Positions 43,681-53,457 of a stretch of DNA of 64,000 nt are shown piece after piece. The stretch is from contig CM060733.1 in assembly GCA_030704615.1 (NCBI GenBank), positions 50,282,001 through 50,346,000 on the forward strand. The letters run 5' to 3'. This DNA is from Takakia lepidozioides. Taxonomy: Eukaryota; Streptophyta; Takakiopsida; Takakiales; Takakiaceae. The position numbers and the translations under genes are program-made. Under the pieces are notes generated by a model, which did not search any database, had not been told where the DNA came from, and saw nothing but the letters and a program-made list of their open reading frames with translations. Positions within the stretch are counted from its first letter, which is position 1. The number at the start of each line of letters is the position of its first letter.

Positions 43681-45414
43681 TTGGCTGTGGCACCTTATTG
43701 TAGACACAGGCTGTATCAAGCAATCAATCGAATTGCCCTGGAGACAGGAAACACAGACCTGAATAGGAAGGTGACCAGTTATAATGTGAAGCCGGAAGGG
43801 CGAGAAACAGTCATGGAGTTTGATGATTCTATGCCAGTAATCCAATTGAGAATTGGAAGCACAGAACTAACTGATGTTCTTATAGATGGAGGCTCTGGAG
43901 TAAACATCATGACAGACCAATTAAGAAAGAAGCTTGGTCTAAGTAACATGAAACCAGCCCCATTTACAGTAACAATGGCAGATCAAAGGAGTGTACAGCC
44001 ATTGGGATTAATAAGAGGAGTTAAGATACAGATACAGAAGATGATCTTTATGATCACAGTAATTGTGTTGAAGATGGATGAAGTCATGGAGGCTTACTCC
44101 TTAATATTGGGACGTCCGTGGCTGAAACAGGCCAGGGTATTCCATGACTGGAATTCTCAGTTACTAACCGTGCATAATGGGATGCACGAGATACAAATTA
44201 CCACAAAGAAATCTAGTAGATTACCTGCTACGAGAAGACCTCGAGGGGTCAAAGAGTATGACTGGAGAGCAGGACTGGATGAGGAGCAGGAAGCTACCCT
44301 GTTTGCTGCACACCCAGAGTGGGAGCAGGTTGCAGAGATGCGGCTGGAATGCCTAAGTTGTTTAAGAGGTATCTGCTGTGGTGTAGTGTCAGCAACACCA
44401 ATTGAAGAGGAAACCAGCAGTTACCCATCACATTTCTATGAAGAAAGAGAAGGAGAAATGGAAATCCTAGAAGAACCAGCCACTGTGAGTTTACAGGATG
44501 AAGTGGTGACTGGTTGGACAATCACAGCTGATGAGCAGGTGAGGGAAGTGAATGTGGGAACTCAAGAGGAACCGAGGATGGTGAAGGTAGGAGCTGATTT
44601 GGAGCCAGAATTCTTTGAAGAAGCTAAGAGTTTGTTCATCAAATACAGAGATGTATTTGCTTGGAGCTATGAGGATCTAAAAGGGATACCACCTGAAATC
44701 TGTCAGCATAAGATTGAACTGGAACCAGGGTCAGTACCCATCAAGCAGGCAAGGTACAGAATGAATCCCAACTACGCACAGAAGGTTGGAGAAGAGATCA
44801 AGAAGTTGGCTGAGGCTAAGTTTATATACCCAATAGAGTATACAACTTGGTTGTCACCCATTGTGATAGTTCCCAAGAAGAATGGTAAACTAAGAGTTTG
44901 TGTGAACTACAAGAAGCTGAATGCTTGTACGAAGAAAGATCCTTTCCCTTTGCCATTCACAGAAGCAGTATTGGACACTGTGGCAGGCCATGAGATATAC
45001 TCATTCATGGATGGCTTCAGTGGTTATAATCAAGTGCAAGTGGCAGAAGAAGACCAAGGAAAGACAACTTTCATCACAGACTGGGGTGCTTATGCATACA
45101 AAGTCATGGCCTTTGGACTTTGTAATGCACCAACAACCTTTCAGAGAGTGATAAGTGAATCTTTTCATGAGTATCTGGATGATTTCATGCAGGTGTTCTT
45201 GGATGATTTCAGTGTGTACAGCTCTAAGAATGAGCACTTGCATAAATTGGAGTTATGTCTGGCCAGATGCAGGATGAGAGGTCTGGGCCTGAATCCAGAG
45301 AAGTGTACTTTCTATGTGAACTCAGGGGTGCTTCTGGGACACATTGTGTGTAGAGGGGACTTCTTGTGGATCCCACTAAAACAGAGGCCATTAAAGCCTC
45401 TCCACCACCAGTGA
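43681..45414 (+). CDS. Protease and reverse transcriptase, element 2
   Basis: Protease: VLIDGGSGVNIM (the DGG variant common in plant Ty3/gypsy) and SLILGRPWLK. After a linker, RT: KQARYRMNPNYAQKV, WLSPIVIVPKKNGKLRVCVNYKKLN, YSFMDGFSGYNQV, FGLCNAPTTFQRV, QVFLDDFSVYS (catalytic LDD) and GLNPEKCTF. A 1-nt shift near 45,360 ends the frame. Confidence 0.9.
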   Translation: MAVAPYCRHRLYQAINRIALETGNTDLNRKVTSYNVKPEGRETVMEFDDSMPVIQLRIGSTELTDVLIDGGSGVNIMTDQLRKKLGLSNMKPAPFTVTMADQRSVQPLGLIRGVKIQIQKMIFMITVIVLKMDEVMEAYSLILGRPWLKQARVFHDWNSQLLTVHNGMHEIQITTKKSSRLPATRRPRGVKEYDWRAGLDEEQEATLFAAHPEWEQVAEMRLECLSCLRGICCGVVSATPIEEETSSYPSHFYEEREGEMEILEEPATVSLQDEVVTGWTITADEQVREVNVGTQEEPRMVKVGADLEPEFFEEAKSLFIKYRDVFAWSYEDLKGIPPEICQHKIELEPGSVPIKQARYRMNPNYAQKVGEEIKKLAEAKFIYPIEYTTWLSPIVIVPKKNGKLRVCVNYKKLNACTKKDPFPLPFTEAVLDTVAGHEIYSFMDGFSGYNQVQVAEEDQGKTTFITDWGAYAYKVMAFGLCNAPTTFQRVISESFHEYLDDFMQVFLDDFSVYSSKNEHLHKLELCLARCRMRGLGLNPEKCTFYVNSGVLLGHIVCRGDFLWIPLKQRPLKPLHHQ

Positions 45415-45695
45415 ATGTTAAGAGTCTAAGGAGATTCCTTGGACAAACCAGCTATTACAGAAGATTTGTCAGACGGTATGCACAGATAGCAACACCATTG
45501 AGCAAACTTCTGAAGAAAGATGCAATGTTTGCATGGACACCTGAATGTCAACAGGCTTTTGAGGAACTTACATTGTCAGTAACAACTACACCTGTGCTGA
45601 TTAATCCTCACTGGCAGGAAATATTTCATGTTCACTGTGATGCTTCTGGAGAAGCACTAGGAGCAGTGTTAGCCCAAATGTTACAGGAAGGATAG
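45366..45695 (+). CDS. RT connection and start of RNase H, element 2
   Basis: KSLRRFLGQTSYYRRFVRRYAQIATPL is the post-RT connection, and HVHCDASGEALGAVLAQ is the first RNase H strand with Asp. It breaks at 45,695 by a 1-nt shift. Confidence 0.85.
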   Translation: MDPTKTEAIKASPPPVNVKSLRRFLGQTSYYRRFVRRYAQIATPLSKLLKKDAMFAWTPECQQAFEELTLSVTTTPVLINPHWQEIFHVHCDASGEALGAVLAQMLQEG

Positions 45696-45703
45696 ATTCA
45701 CCT

Positions 45704-47110
45704 GTGTGCTATGCTAGCCGATTGATGAACAATGCCGAAAGAAATTATAGCACAACGGAAAGAGAAGCATTGGCAATGATCTATGCAGTGAAGAAATTCG
45801 GGCATTACCTGTTGGGCAAGAAGCTTATGTTCTATGTGGATCACCAGGCTCTGATATACTTGGTAAACAAACCTCTGATAAGCGGAAGAATAGCAAGATG
45901 GTTGATAATCTTGCACGAGTTTGAGTTCGAGGTTGTTTACAAGCCTGGGAGGCTGCATCTTGTGGCGGATCACTTGTCAAGGTTATCAACAGGAGAACCA
46001 GCCACGGGAGTAGATGATCAATTACCAGATGCGAGTCTATTTGCAGTGGAGGTGCAGGGAAGTGCAGATGACTGGTTAGATTGGCAGTGGCCAATCAGAT
46101 ACTACCTTGTTCATGGTCAGTGCCCACCAAGTTATGGAAAGGAGCAGAGAAAGAGAATTGCTATCAAGGCTCTACCTTACACTATGGTAGGGAGTAGAAT
46201 GTATAAGCTAGGACCAGATGGAGTGCTGAAACGATGCTTATACCACCATGAAGTTAATAAAGTTTTGGAGGAAGTTCATAAAGGAGTGGCAGGAGGTCAT
46301 TTTGGAGAAGAGACTACCAGCAGGAAGATACTACAAGCAGGTTACTGGTGGCCTACTTTGTTCAAAGATGTACACAAGTATTGTCAGAGTTGTGATGAAT
46401 GTCAGAGGCTAGGACCTTTGCAGAGATCTAGGAAGATGGCTTTGCATCCTACAATGCCTACGGAACCATTTCAGAAATGGGGACTAGACTTTGTTGGACG
46501 AATTAACCCACCAGCCAAGAATACACGGAACAGGTACATAATTACAGCCACTGATTATACTACAAAGTGGGTGGAAGCTAAAGCTTTGAGGGACAACACA
46601 GCCAAGTCCACAGCAAGGTTCCTGTATGAGAACATACTTACACGATTTGGCTGTCCCTTGGAATTTATCAGTGATCAGGGAAGTCACTTCATTAATGAGA
46701 CCATTGAATTATTGACTAAAGAGTTCATGATTGTGCATAGGAAAAGTACAACATATTACCCACAGGGTAATGGACAGGCAAAGGCTACCAACAAAATACT
46801 ATGTACTATCTTGGCTAAGATAGTCAATGCAAACAGAACGAATTGGGATACAAAGCTGCTGACAGCTTTGTGGTCATACAGGACTTCGTATAAAGTCACC
46901 ACTAAGTATACACCATTCCAATTAGTTTATGGTATGGAAGCTTTACTTCCAGTGGAATTCCTGTTACCTACCATGAGAACGGAATGGGGAAAAAGAATGG
47001 AATTGCAAGATTCAATTAAGGTCAGGAAACATGAATTATACCATGTGGAAGAAGTACGTGCTGATGCAGCTGATAACATGACCAGAATTCAGATGAAGAG
47101 AAAGGAATAG
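45704..47110 (+). pseudogene. RNase H and integrase, element 2 (Glu to Lys)
   Basis: RNase H: YSTTEREALAMIYAVKKF and FYVDHQALIYLV. Integrase: HHCC zinc region HKGVAGGHFG ... YCQSCDEC, intact; core GLDFVGRI (Asp), FISDQGSHFIN (Asp), and YPQGNGQAKATNK, where Lys (AAG 46781-46783) stands at the catalytic Glu. A TAG at 47108-47110 is followed in frame by FDEGKIKNFKTGDLVLW. Confidence 0.85.
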
Positions 47111-47250
47111 TTCGATGAAGGCAAGATAAAGAATTTTAAGACGGGAGATTTGGTTCTCTGGTTGCAGAAGAAGGGAAAGATTAAAGCTTCTAAGTTTAAA
47201 TCACCATGGAAAGGACCTTACGTCATACAGCAGACAATGATAACAACACC
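47111..47250 (+). pseudogene. Integrase GPY/F module, element 2
   Basis: GDLVLWLQKKGKIKA-KFKSPWKGPYVIQQ is the GPY/F C-terminal module of Ty3/gypsy integrases. A frame change near 47,225 follows, then NKEMLGRVNANKLKGY. Confidence 0.75.
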
Positions 47251-47454
47251 GCCATGTTACAAACCATTAACAAAGAGATGCTGGGAAGAGTCAATGCCAA
47301 TAAGTTGAAGGGGTACAGTGGTATCCATGACAAACCATTGCAGCATGATTTGCATGTTGAAACGCAAAAGCAGTCACGGGCTGCGCCGGTGATACCAACG
47401 GAGTATGGAGCACTTGTCGCTAAGCCGAGCATATATGACCAGGGCGGGCAGAAC

Positions 47455-47745
47455 AATAGCGACACAGCCTATCACAGCCCATCACGGCGTGACACAGCCT
47501 ATCACAGCCCAGCACGACGCGACACAGCCTATCACAGCCCAGCACGGCGCGACACAGCCTATCACAGCCCAGCAAGGCGCGACACAGCCTATCACAGCCC
47601 GGCACGGCGCGACACAGCCTATCACAAACTATCACAACGTGTCACAGCCTATCACATCTTACCATAGTGCAACACAGCCTATCACATCGTACCATAGTAT
47701 TACACAGCCTGTCACAGCTCAACACAGCCTACTAGGGTTACACAA
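47455..47745 (+). repeat. 30-bp minisatellite encoding a 10-aa repeat
   Basis: Units of GACACAGCCTATCACAGCCC plus AGCACGGC/GC, about five close copies followed by four looser ones. Reading gives (RR)DTAYHSPA repeats. The CACAGCC core is the same as in the LTR minisatellite. Confidence 0.9.
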
Positions 47746-48023
47746 TCCATAGAATCAGTGACAGGTGGACGCATGATAACTTCAGGGAAATGGCCGGCGG
47801 AAGAAAGGACGGAAGCCAGTTTAGAAATGGACACGTGGAAGTCAGGGCGCAACACACAGCTGAGAATGAAGTGCAAGAACAGGTGTCATCAAGAAAGAGG
47901 ACAAGAATGGCCGTCAAAATACCTACTTAGCACGTCAATTCGGATGAATGGCGGGCCCATTAATGAATACGGAAAAGGGCAACAGAACAGACGGCAAGTA
48001 CAGAAAAGCAAAATTCTTGTCAC

Positions 48024-48755
48024 ATGTGTTATCCTAGTGGACAGTCCAACAGGGAAAGTCCACTAAAGAAAATTAAATCTAAAATCCAGTCACAGCGGTT
48101 ACAGCCAATCGAAAGCCAGAAAAGGGATCAAGAAATTAGAGGGAATTTAAGCGCAAGAGTCGGCGTCGTTCTAAGTAACGGGCGTCTCGACGGGACAAAC
48201 CATCAATGCTATAGCTTTGAAGCTATGGAGGAACTAACAAACTATACGCTCGCAATATTACTTACGCAGTGGCATAGGGACAGAAGAATAGAGCGAATCT
48301 TTTCTCTTAATCGATGCTTGCAAGCCCCGCAGGCTTACAAGAAATTACCCATAGCTTTTTGTGGCAACCATACGTTTATGCTTTGTGCCCTGCAGGCATT
48401 TCTTCAATTGTTACAGCCAAAACCTTTCTGTGGGTCTAGAATGAAGAGAGTGAGAGGAATGGAAGAAATCAGGATGAAGAGCACCACAATCCTGCAGAAA
48501 CAAATGATTGCTACTCCACAGGCGGTAAAGTTACTGAAGGAGCTGCGATTGGAAGGATTGCAAAGCAAAGATTGGACATTGCACCATAGACAGTACATGT
48601 TACAATTCTTGCAAAACTTTGAGCCTAGGACAGGAGCAACAACGGTGAAGGGAGTTGAATTAGAAATTACTCCCCTATACCTACAGCAATTGTTTCGAGG
48701 AGCACAGGGCAAGACTGCAAATAGGGGACTTATTCCAAGAAGGGAGTTTCTTTAA
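48024..48755 (+). pseudogene. Extra ORF after pol, part 1
   Basis: About 240 codons. The C-terminal part (LQSKDWTLHHRQYMLQF, TTVKGVELEITPLYLQQLF) has the pattern of the 'putative plant transposon protein' domain seen after pol in Athila-like elements (v-eFy, vrG-v-fs, in-ll); assignment by eye. Real start unknown. A frameshift near 48,755 leads to part 2. Confidence 0.45.
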
Positions 48756-48783
48756 AACTCAGGGTTATGCTTGTACCAAGACC

Positions 48784-50577
48784 GTGTACCAAGGCCTAAG
48801 GGAGGTAGGCCAAGTATTGAACGTTCTGTTTGCCATGAAACAAAACCAACAATATTTGAGCAGATCCTTCACAGAGGAAATACTCAAAGCCCTGAGAGGA
48901 GAAGAGGTAGAATGGGCGGACATAATGTACAACGCACTGGTAGAGGAGATGAAAAGATTACAGGGCACTGCCGCAAAGTCTCCTATCATAGTGTCTGGCC
49001 CAATCATTGCTCAAATAATTCTTGATTCTGGCATACTTGATGCTCGAGAAAAAAAGGAGATGGGAGTGTTTGAGATTGAAACCATTGCAATGGAAGAGCA
49101 AGGCTCTTCACACAGTGAGGGTGGACTGGCAGGGCAACCCCAGACTAAGAGACCGAGACGGGGAAAGACTGTAGTGGCGGATCCACTGGCTTCACGGAAA
49201 CCGCATGATAATGTTTCCTAAGCTCTTGTGCAGGAAGGGGCACAGCAGCACAGAGAACTGCTATTATTAGAAGCGGGACCTTCAGAGAGGGAAGAGGAAG
49301 TTACTTCACTATCACAGCCATCACAGCCAGATGATCGGCTTGTCACAGAGTTACCACAAGTTGTCCATGCAGTTCCACCAGAAATAATTGATTTGGAGAA
49401 AGAAGGGTTAGATATTCCCACTACAGAACAGGTGGTGGCAGAAATTGAGAAGGGGGACCTTCTCTATGAATATTCTGGTCTGGTCAAGGACACAGTGATT
49501 CCGGAGGTGCAATGGTTGTACAAGGGAAACCCTGCGGTGCAAATAATACACACACCTGTGACAGAGGTACCACAGGTAGAATGTCAAGACACTGCAGCAC
49601 CGGAGACGGATGTAATGGTTCAGGAAGAAAATCTGGTAGGGCAATGGCCTGAGTGGTTCGTGAGGCATCACACTGTTGAGGATCAGGGAGAACAGCAGCA
49701 AGCTCACCATGATGACCCTCAACAGGCCATGCTTATGAGTTCCATAAGCAGGACACTTAATTTGTTGGGTACTTATGTCAAATCCCATGTTCCAACTACC
49801 CAATTGGCAGCTTTGAGGGAGGAACTCAGGAAGGAGTTTGAGGCTCGACTTGCCACTGAGTGTGCAAACAAGGTCGATGAAGAGGTCACTCTCAAGATGC
49901 AGCAAGACTTAGAGAGTACAGAAGCGGCTTTGCAATTGGCCAAGGAACAATTGATTGAGGCAGGCCTCGCGCAAGACCAGTTGCACGAAGCACATAAGCA
50001 ACAACTATACCAAATGCAGGTGAAACATGAAAGCAAGTTGCAAGAAGTGAATGCACTACATACGGAGTTGCAGATAGTGCATGACAGGATGGCCATACAA
50101 TGTGCTACACTCACAACTATGCTTGACCAAGCTACAATAGAAATAAACAGTCAAGCGGAAAGATGTACAAAGGCAGAGACAGAGAATGTTGAGCAAGCGA
50201 AACTCATTGTCGGTATGAAGAATACAATCTGTCGCAATGAGAATACCTTCAAGCAATACAGGCAGGTTGAAGCTGACCAAGAGAGGTACATCCTGGAATT
50301 GCAACAAACGCTCATGTCCAATAGAAATGAACTCTCTGTGGCTAACAAGGCTTGGAAGGAAGCCAATAATCTGGCTGCTGCATATGCGAATTTGGTTGAA
50401 CCTCATGCGAAGCGCATGGAGGCTTTACAGCAGCAGATAGATGTGTACAGGCTCACAGAGGAGCAGACTCTCAGGGGTGCCACAAGCAACTTGGTGGATA
50501 ACCACCTTATGCAGGTCTGGTTAGCACAAGGGGGAGGGCAAAGCACTACGAAAGCTCACCCAAAGCGAGATGAATGA
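48784..50577 (+). pseudogene. Extra ORF after pol, part 2, coiled coil
   Basis: One frame with a single TAA (49219-49221). A helical segment (FTEEILKALRGEEVEWADIMYNALVEEM) and a basic patch (TKRPRRGK) come first, then an acidic linker. From about 49,740 to 50,480 there is a long coiled coil (ALREELRKEFEARL, LQLAKEQLIEAGL, LQQQIDVYRL). No transmembrane segment or signal peptide, so it is not an envelope-like protein by appearance. Confidence 0.6.
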
Positions 50578-51967
50578 GCTCAGACTGCAAGTGCAGAACA
50601 TTGCCACAACTACTATAGACAATGTCTATAGTAGAATAGCGGAGCTACAAGAGGATGTAGACGGCCTGCAGACTCAGGTAGAGGACCTGACATCAAATAC
50701 TGACAAGAGAGTCTTTGTACCTGAGGAGCAACTGATGGCTTCTTATTTACAAGCGAGAACTTTGGCTTTTCAGTCTTCTTCACAGGGGGTGCAGGAGATG
50801 CCAATGGTACAAGAGCCAGTGCCACCAACACCACAATAAGTCACTGTGCCAGTAGCTGACCCTGTTGTTACTATAGCCACACCACAGCCACCACAACCTG
50901 AGGTATGGGGGAATGCTGCTTTTAACCCACCTAAAACTCCAGCTGCAAGGGAGTACAGTCGGGCTATGATTATGCCCTTCAACCAAATTCCCATTGTGTT
51001 GGATTTAGCTTGGAAAGAATTTAGTCCTCCACAGTCATTGGCACATTACTATCAAATCATGCGCATTTGGCTGCCAGTGGCCACTAAGACTAAAGTTCTT
51101 CCAAACAATCGACCAATTGAGGATCATCACTTTGCGCAGTACTGGCATGAGGCAAGTACCATGTTGAAGGAATTAATTACCTTCCAAGTTGTACATGGAT
51201 TCATTTATACCAAGACCAAAGAGATAGCAAGTATTGTCATGGGCTGCGGGTTATACTACGCTACTTGTTTTCTGGTACGTTATCACATTGAGCAACAGAA
51301 GATGCAAACGCGCTTTCTGAATTATTCCAGTGGGGATCATTGGGTCTTACCTTCAGTGCCACCTCATATGTACCTATATGAGGCAAAAGTTATGATGCAA
51401 AAGGATTCTCAGATTCGTTCATGGTTTCATGTGGCCTGGAACAATTTGTCAACACAGAAATTCGGGCCTGACGATATTTTCTTTAAGGGACATGAGGCAT
51501 GGAAATATTTGCACAATTCACAAGTCATTGGTACACCACTCACCTGGACAGACAAGGAGCTCAGGGTCTTCACCAATTTTGCAATTCAGCGCTTACAACA
51601 AGTTTTACAATTTAAACTTGCAGACATGGTGGGACAACATTGTATGCCCCAGAGAATTCCAGTTAAAGTTCAACAGTTAAAACACCTCAGGGGGGATGAG
51701 GATTCTGATACAACTGTTTCTTCAACGGACTCTTTTGACATGGCAGAGGACTATGCAATTCAGATGGCAGAGAAGAAGCAAAGGGGGTCTCCTATGCCTG
51801 AAAGATTACCTCGATATCAGCCTCCAGAGGGACTGACATATCCAGGTAGTGTTCAATCATCTCCCTCAACCAGTGACAGAACACGGGCTCGCACACGGAG
51901 TCCTTCACGAGACTCTCAACGTCACAAGGGTGCTTGCTCACAAAGGTTTACAAATCCCAAACAGTAA
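50570..51967 (+). pseudogene. Extra ORF after pol, part 3
   Basis: Entered by a 1-nt shift. The coiled coil continues (IAELQEDVDGLQTQVEDL), then TAA at 50837-50839, then a globular part (FNQIPIVLDLAWKEFSPPQSL, VHGFIYTKTKEIASIVMGCGLYYA) and a basic Ser/Arg tail (RTRARTRSPSRDSQR). Function unknown; it ends 37 nt before the 3' LTR. Confidence 0.55.
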
Positions 51968-51988
51968 ACCGTGAGGACACGACTTTTT

Positions 51989-52002
51989 GAGAGGGAAAGG
52001 GG
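51989..52002 (+). promoter_or_regulatory. Polypurine tract, element 2
   Basis: GAGAGGGAAAGGGG directly before TAA and the LTR start TGTTAG; plus-strand priming site. Confidence 0.85.
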
Positions 52003-52004
52003 TA

Positions 52005-52981
52005 ATGTTAGAGGACTGTCTGGGACTTAGGCACTTTTACGGGATCTGTGGGGTACCCTTAATTTTTCCAAAGACTGAGACCAACAGGAGCCTTAGGGGT
52101 GACAACAGCGCACTTTAGGAGGGGGTTACACAGCCCGTCACAGTCCGACACAGCCAGACACAGCCGACACAGCCAGTCATAGTCAACACATCCCGTCACA
52201 GCCACACAGCCAGTCATAGCCCGACACAGCCCAACACAGTCGCACAGCCAGTCACAGCCCGACACAGCTGGTCACAGCCGGTCACAGTTTCACACAGCCA
52301 GTCACAGCTTGACACAGCTGTCACGACCATAGGGAACGGATAGCAGGACAGGGAATGACTGTGGGGAACAACATCTGCGAATGGAACATGTTAGTTCACG
52401 GATGACGGTTAGTGAGGGAAACGGTTAGAACAACGGGTAGGAAGATAAAGCCAGGAGCAAAGACTGGAAAGGGATCAATTCTGGGGGAGCACTTCTGGGG
52501 GGACTTCGGACATCACTGGGGGAAATGAGGCAGAGAGCGCATCTCTGAGCAGAAAGAGGGAGAGCACGGAGTAGGAGGAGGATGATCTGTTGATGCTTGA
52601 TGAATGCAAGCAGTAGAGTTGTAATGTAGAGCAGATTAGAGACTCCATGGCTTCAGCCTGATACTTGATAGATATTAATCTGATACATACTTCATACTCA
52701 CACTGTGTAGAGAGATTTGAGTGAAGCTGTGGAATGAATGGATGAGTTGATGGAATCCGATAGATTGACGAAGCAAACTGATACTTAATTACCAACAGTA
52801 AGGTAACTAGCAAACATGAATGCGGGAAGGAAAACAAATAGGAAACACCCCCATGATACACTAGCTGTAGGTCATGACTGATTGTTCTGAGCGGGCTGAG
52901 TGCTTAGAGATTTCCAACTCTTCTATCTTGGAGTTTCCGCCTCGGATAGCGAAGGGATGGGTGAGTAAAAGCCGCGCAACA
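52005..52981 (+). repeat. 3' LTR, element 2 (977 bp)
   Basis: Starts TGTTAGAGGAC and ends GCGCAACA. It has an expanded CACAGCC/GACACAGCC minisatellite (about 52,130-52,320). Outside it, I count by eye about 11 transitions, 3 transversions and a few small indels against the 5' LTR. Confidence 0.95.
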
Positions 52982-52986
52982 ATAGA
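52982..52986. repeat. Target duplication of element 2 (right)
   Basis: ATAGA, matching 39824-39828. Confidence 0.95.
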
Positions 52987-53016
52987 CTAGAATAATTACC
53001 TCACATTTCTGTATCA

Positions 53017-53057
53017 GACTCTTGTGGCACCAGCTCTCTCTACAACTGAGCTAACCA
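53017..53057 (-). repeat. tRNA-like 5' half
   Basis: Minus strand: TGGTTAGCTCAGTTGTAGAG, then AGAGCTGGTGCCACAAGAG. This is a tRNA D-arm/anticodon-arm-like sequence (A-box TAGCTCAGTTG). No T-arm follows within the expected distance; element 2 inserted about 40 nt away. A pseudo-tRNA or SINE head. Confidence 0.4.
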
Positions 53058-53457
53058 AAAGCAAAGAAAACAATATTCTCAGCTAGAGGCTTTGTTATTG
53101 CAAATTCCCACCAGTGAATGGGATCCAGATGAATTTTCCAGTACCGCTAGAAGTGTTAACCATCAATCACCCTCTTTCATGCATTACCATTGCTGCCGTA
53201 TCATGTTCACAATAGCACTGTTGGCGCAGTTGTTAGATTACCTAAGATAGTGACAGGTACTTTTTCCTCGTTGTAAGAATCAGCATGGGGACGCACCAAA
53301 TCGCTTGCCTGTGGAATACCGCAGCGGAGCAGCATCATGGACAGGGGATGGTGTCATAGAGAGGGGTCGAATTGTGTTCTGGACAGCCAAATTTTTCCGT
53401 GTCAGGCAGCCCTGGGCAGGCTTGGCAAGGAGTGAGCGGAGGATTGGGCTCACATCC
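53058..53457. other. Noncoding stretch
   Basis: No supported gene; 53,305-53,500 has ORFs on both strands without recognisable content. Confidence 0.4.

Larger units (their letters stand above)
39829..52981 (+). mobile_element. Ty3/gypsy element 2, complete, 13,153 bp
   Basis: Both LTRs (39829-40710 and 52005-52981), a 5-bp TSD (ATAGA), a PBS, gag-PR-RT-RH-IN in order, a polypurine tract, and about 4 kb of additional ORF between pol and the 3' LTR. Size and a second ORF after pol recall the Tat/Athila-type plant elements. Every frame carries stops or 1-nt shifts, and the integrase has lost its catalytic Glu, so this copy is inactive. It inserted into DNA with no recognised gene. Confidence 0.95.

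Noticed and set aside
47420-47635. CDRLCRA repeat protein on the minus strand
   Set aside because: Reverse reading of the 30-bp minisatellite, without start context or homology.
48024-51967. Envelope-like gene in element 2
   Set aside because: No signal peptide, membrane anchor or furin-like site is visible; the protein is mostly coiled coil.
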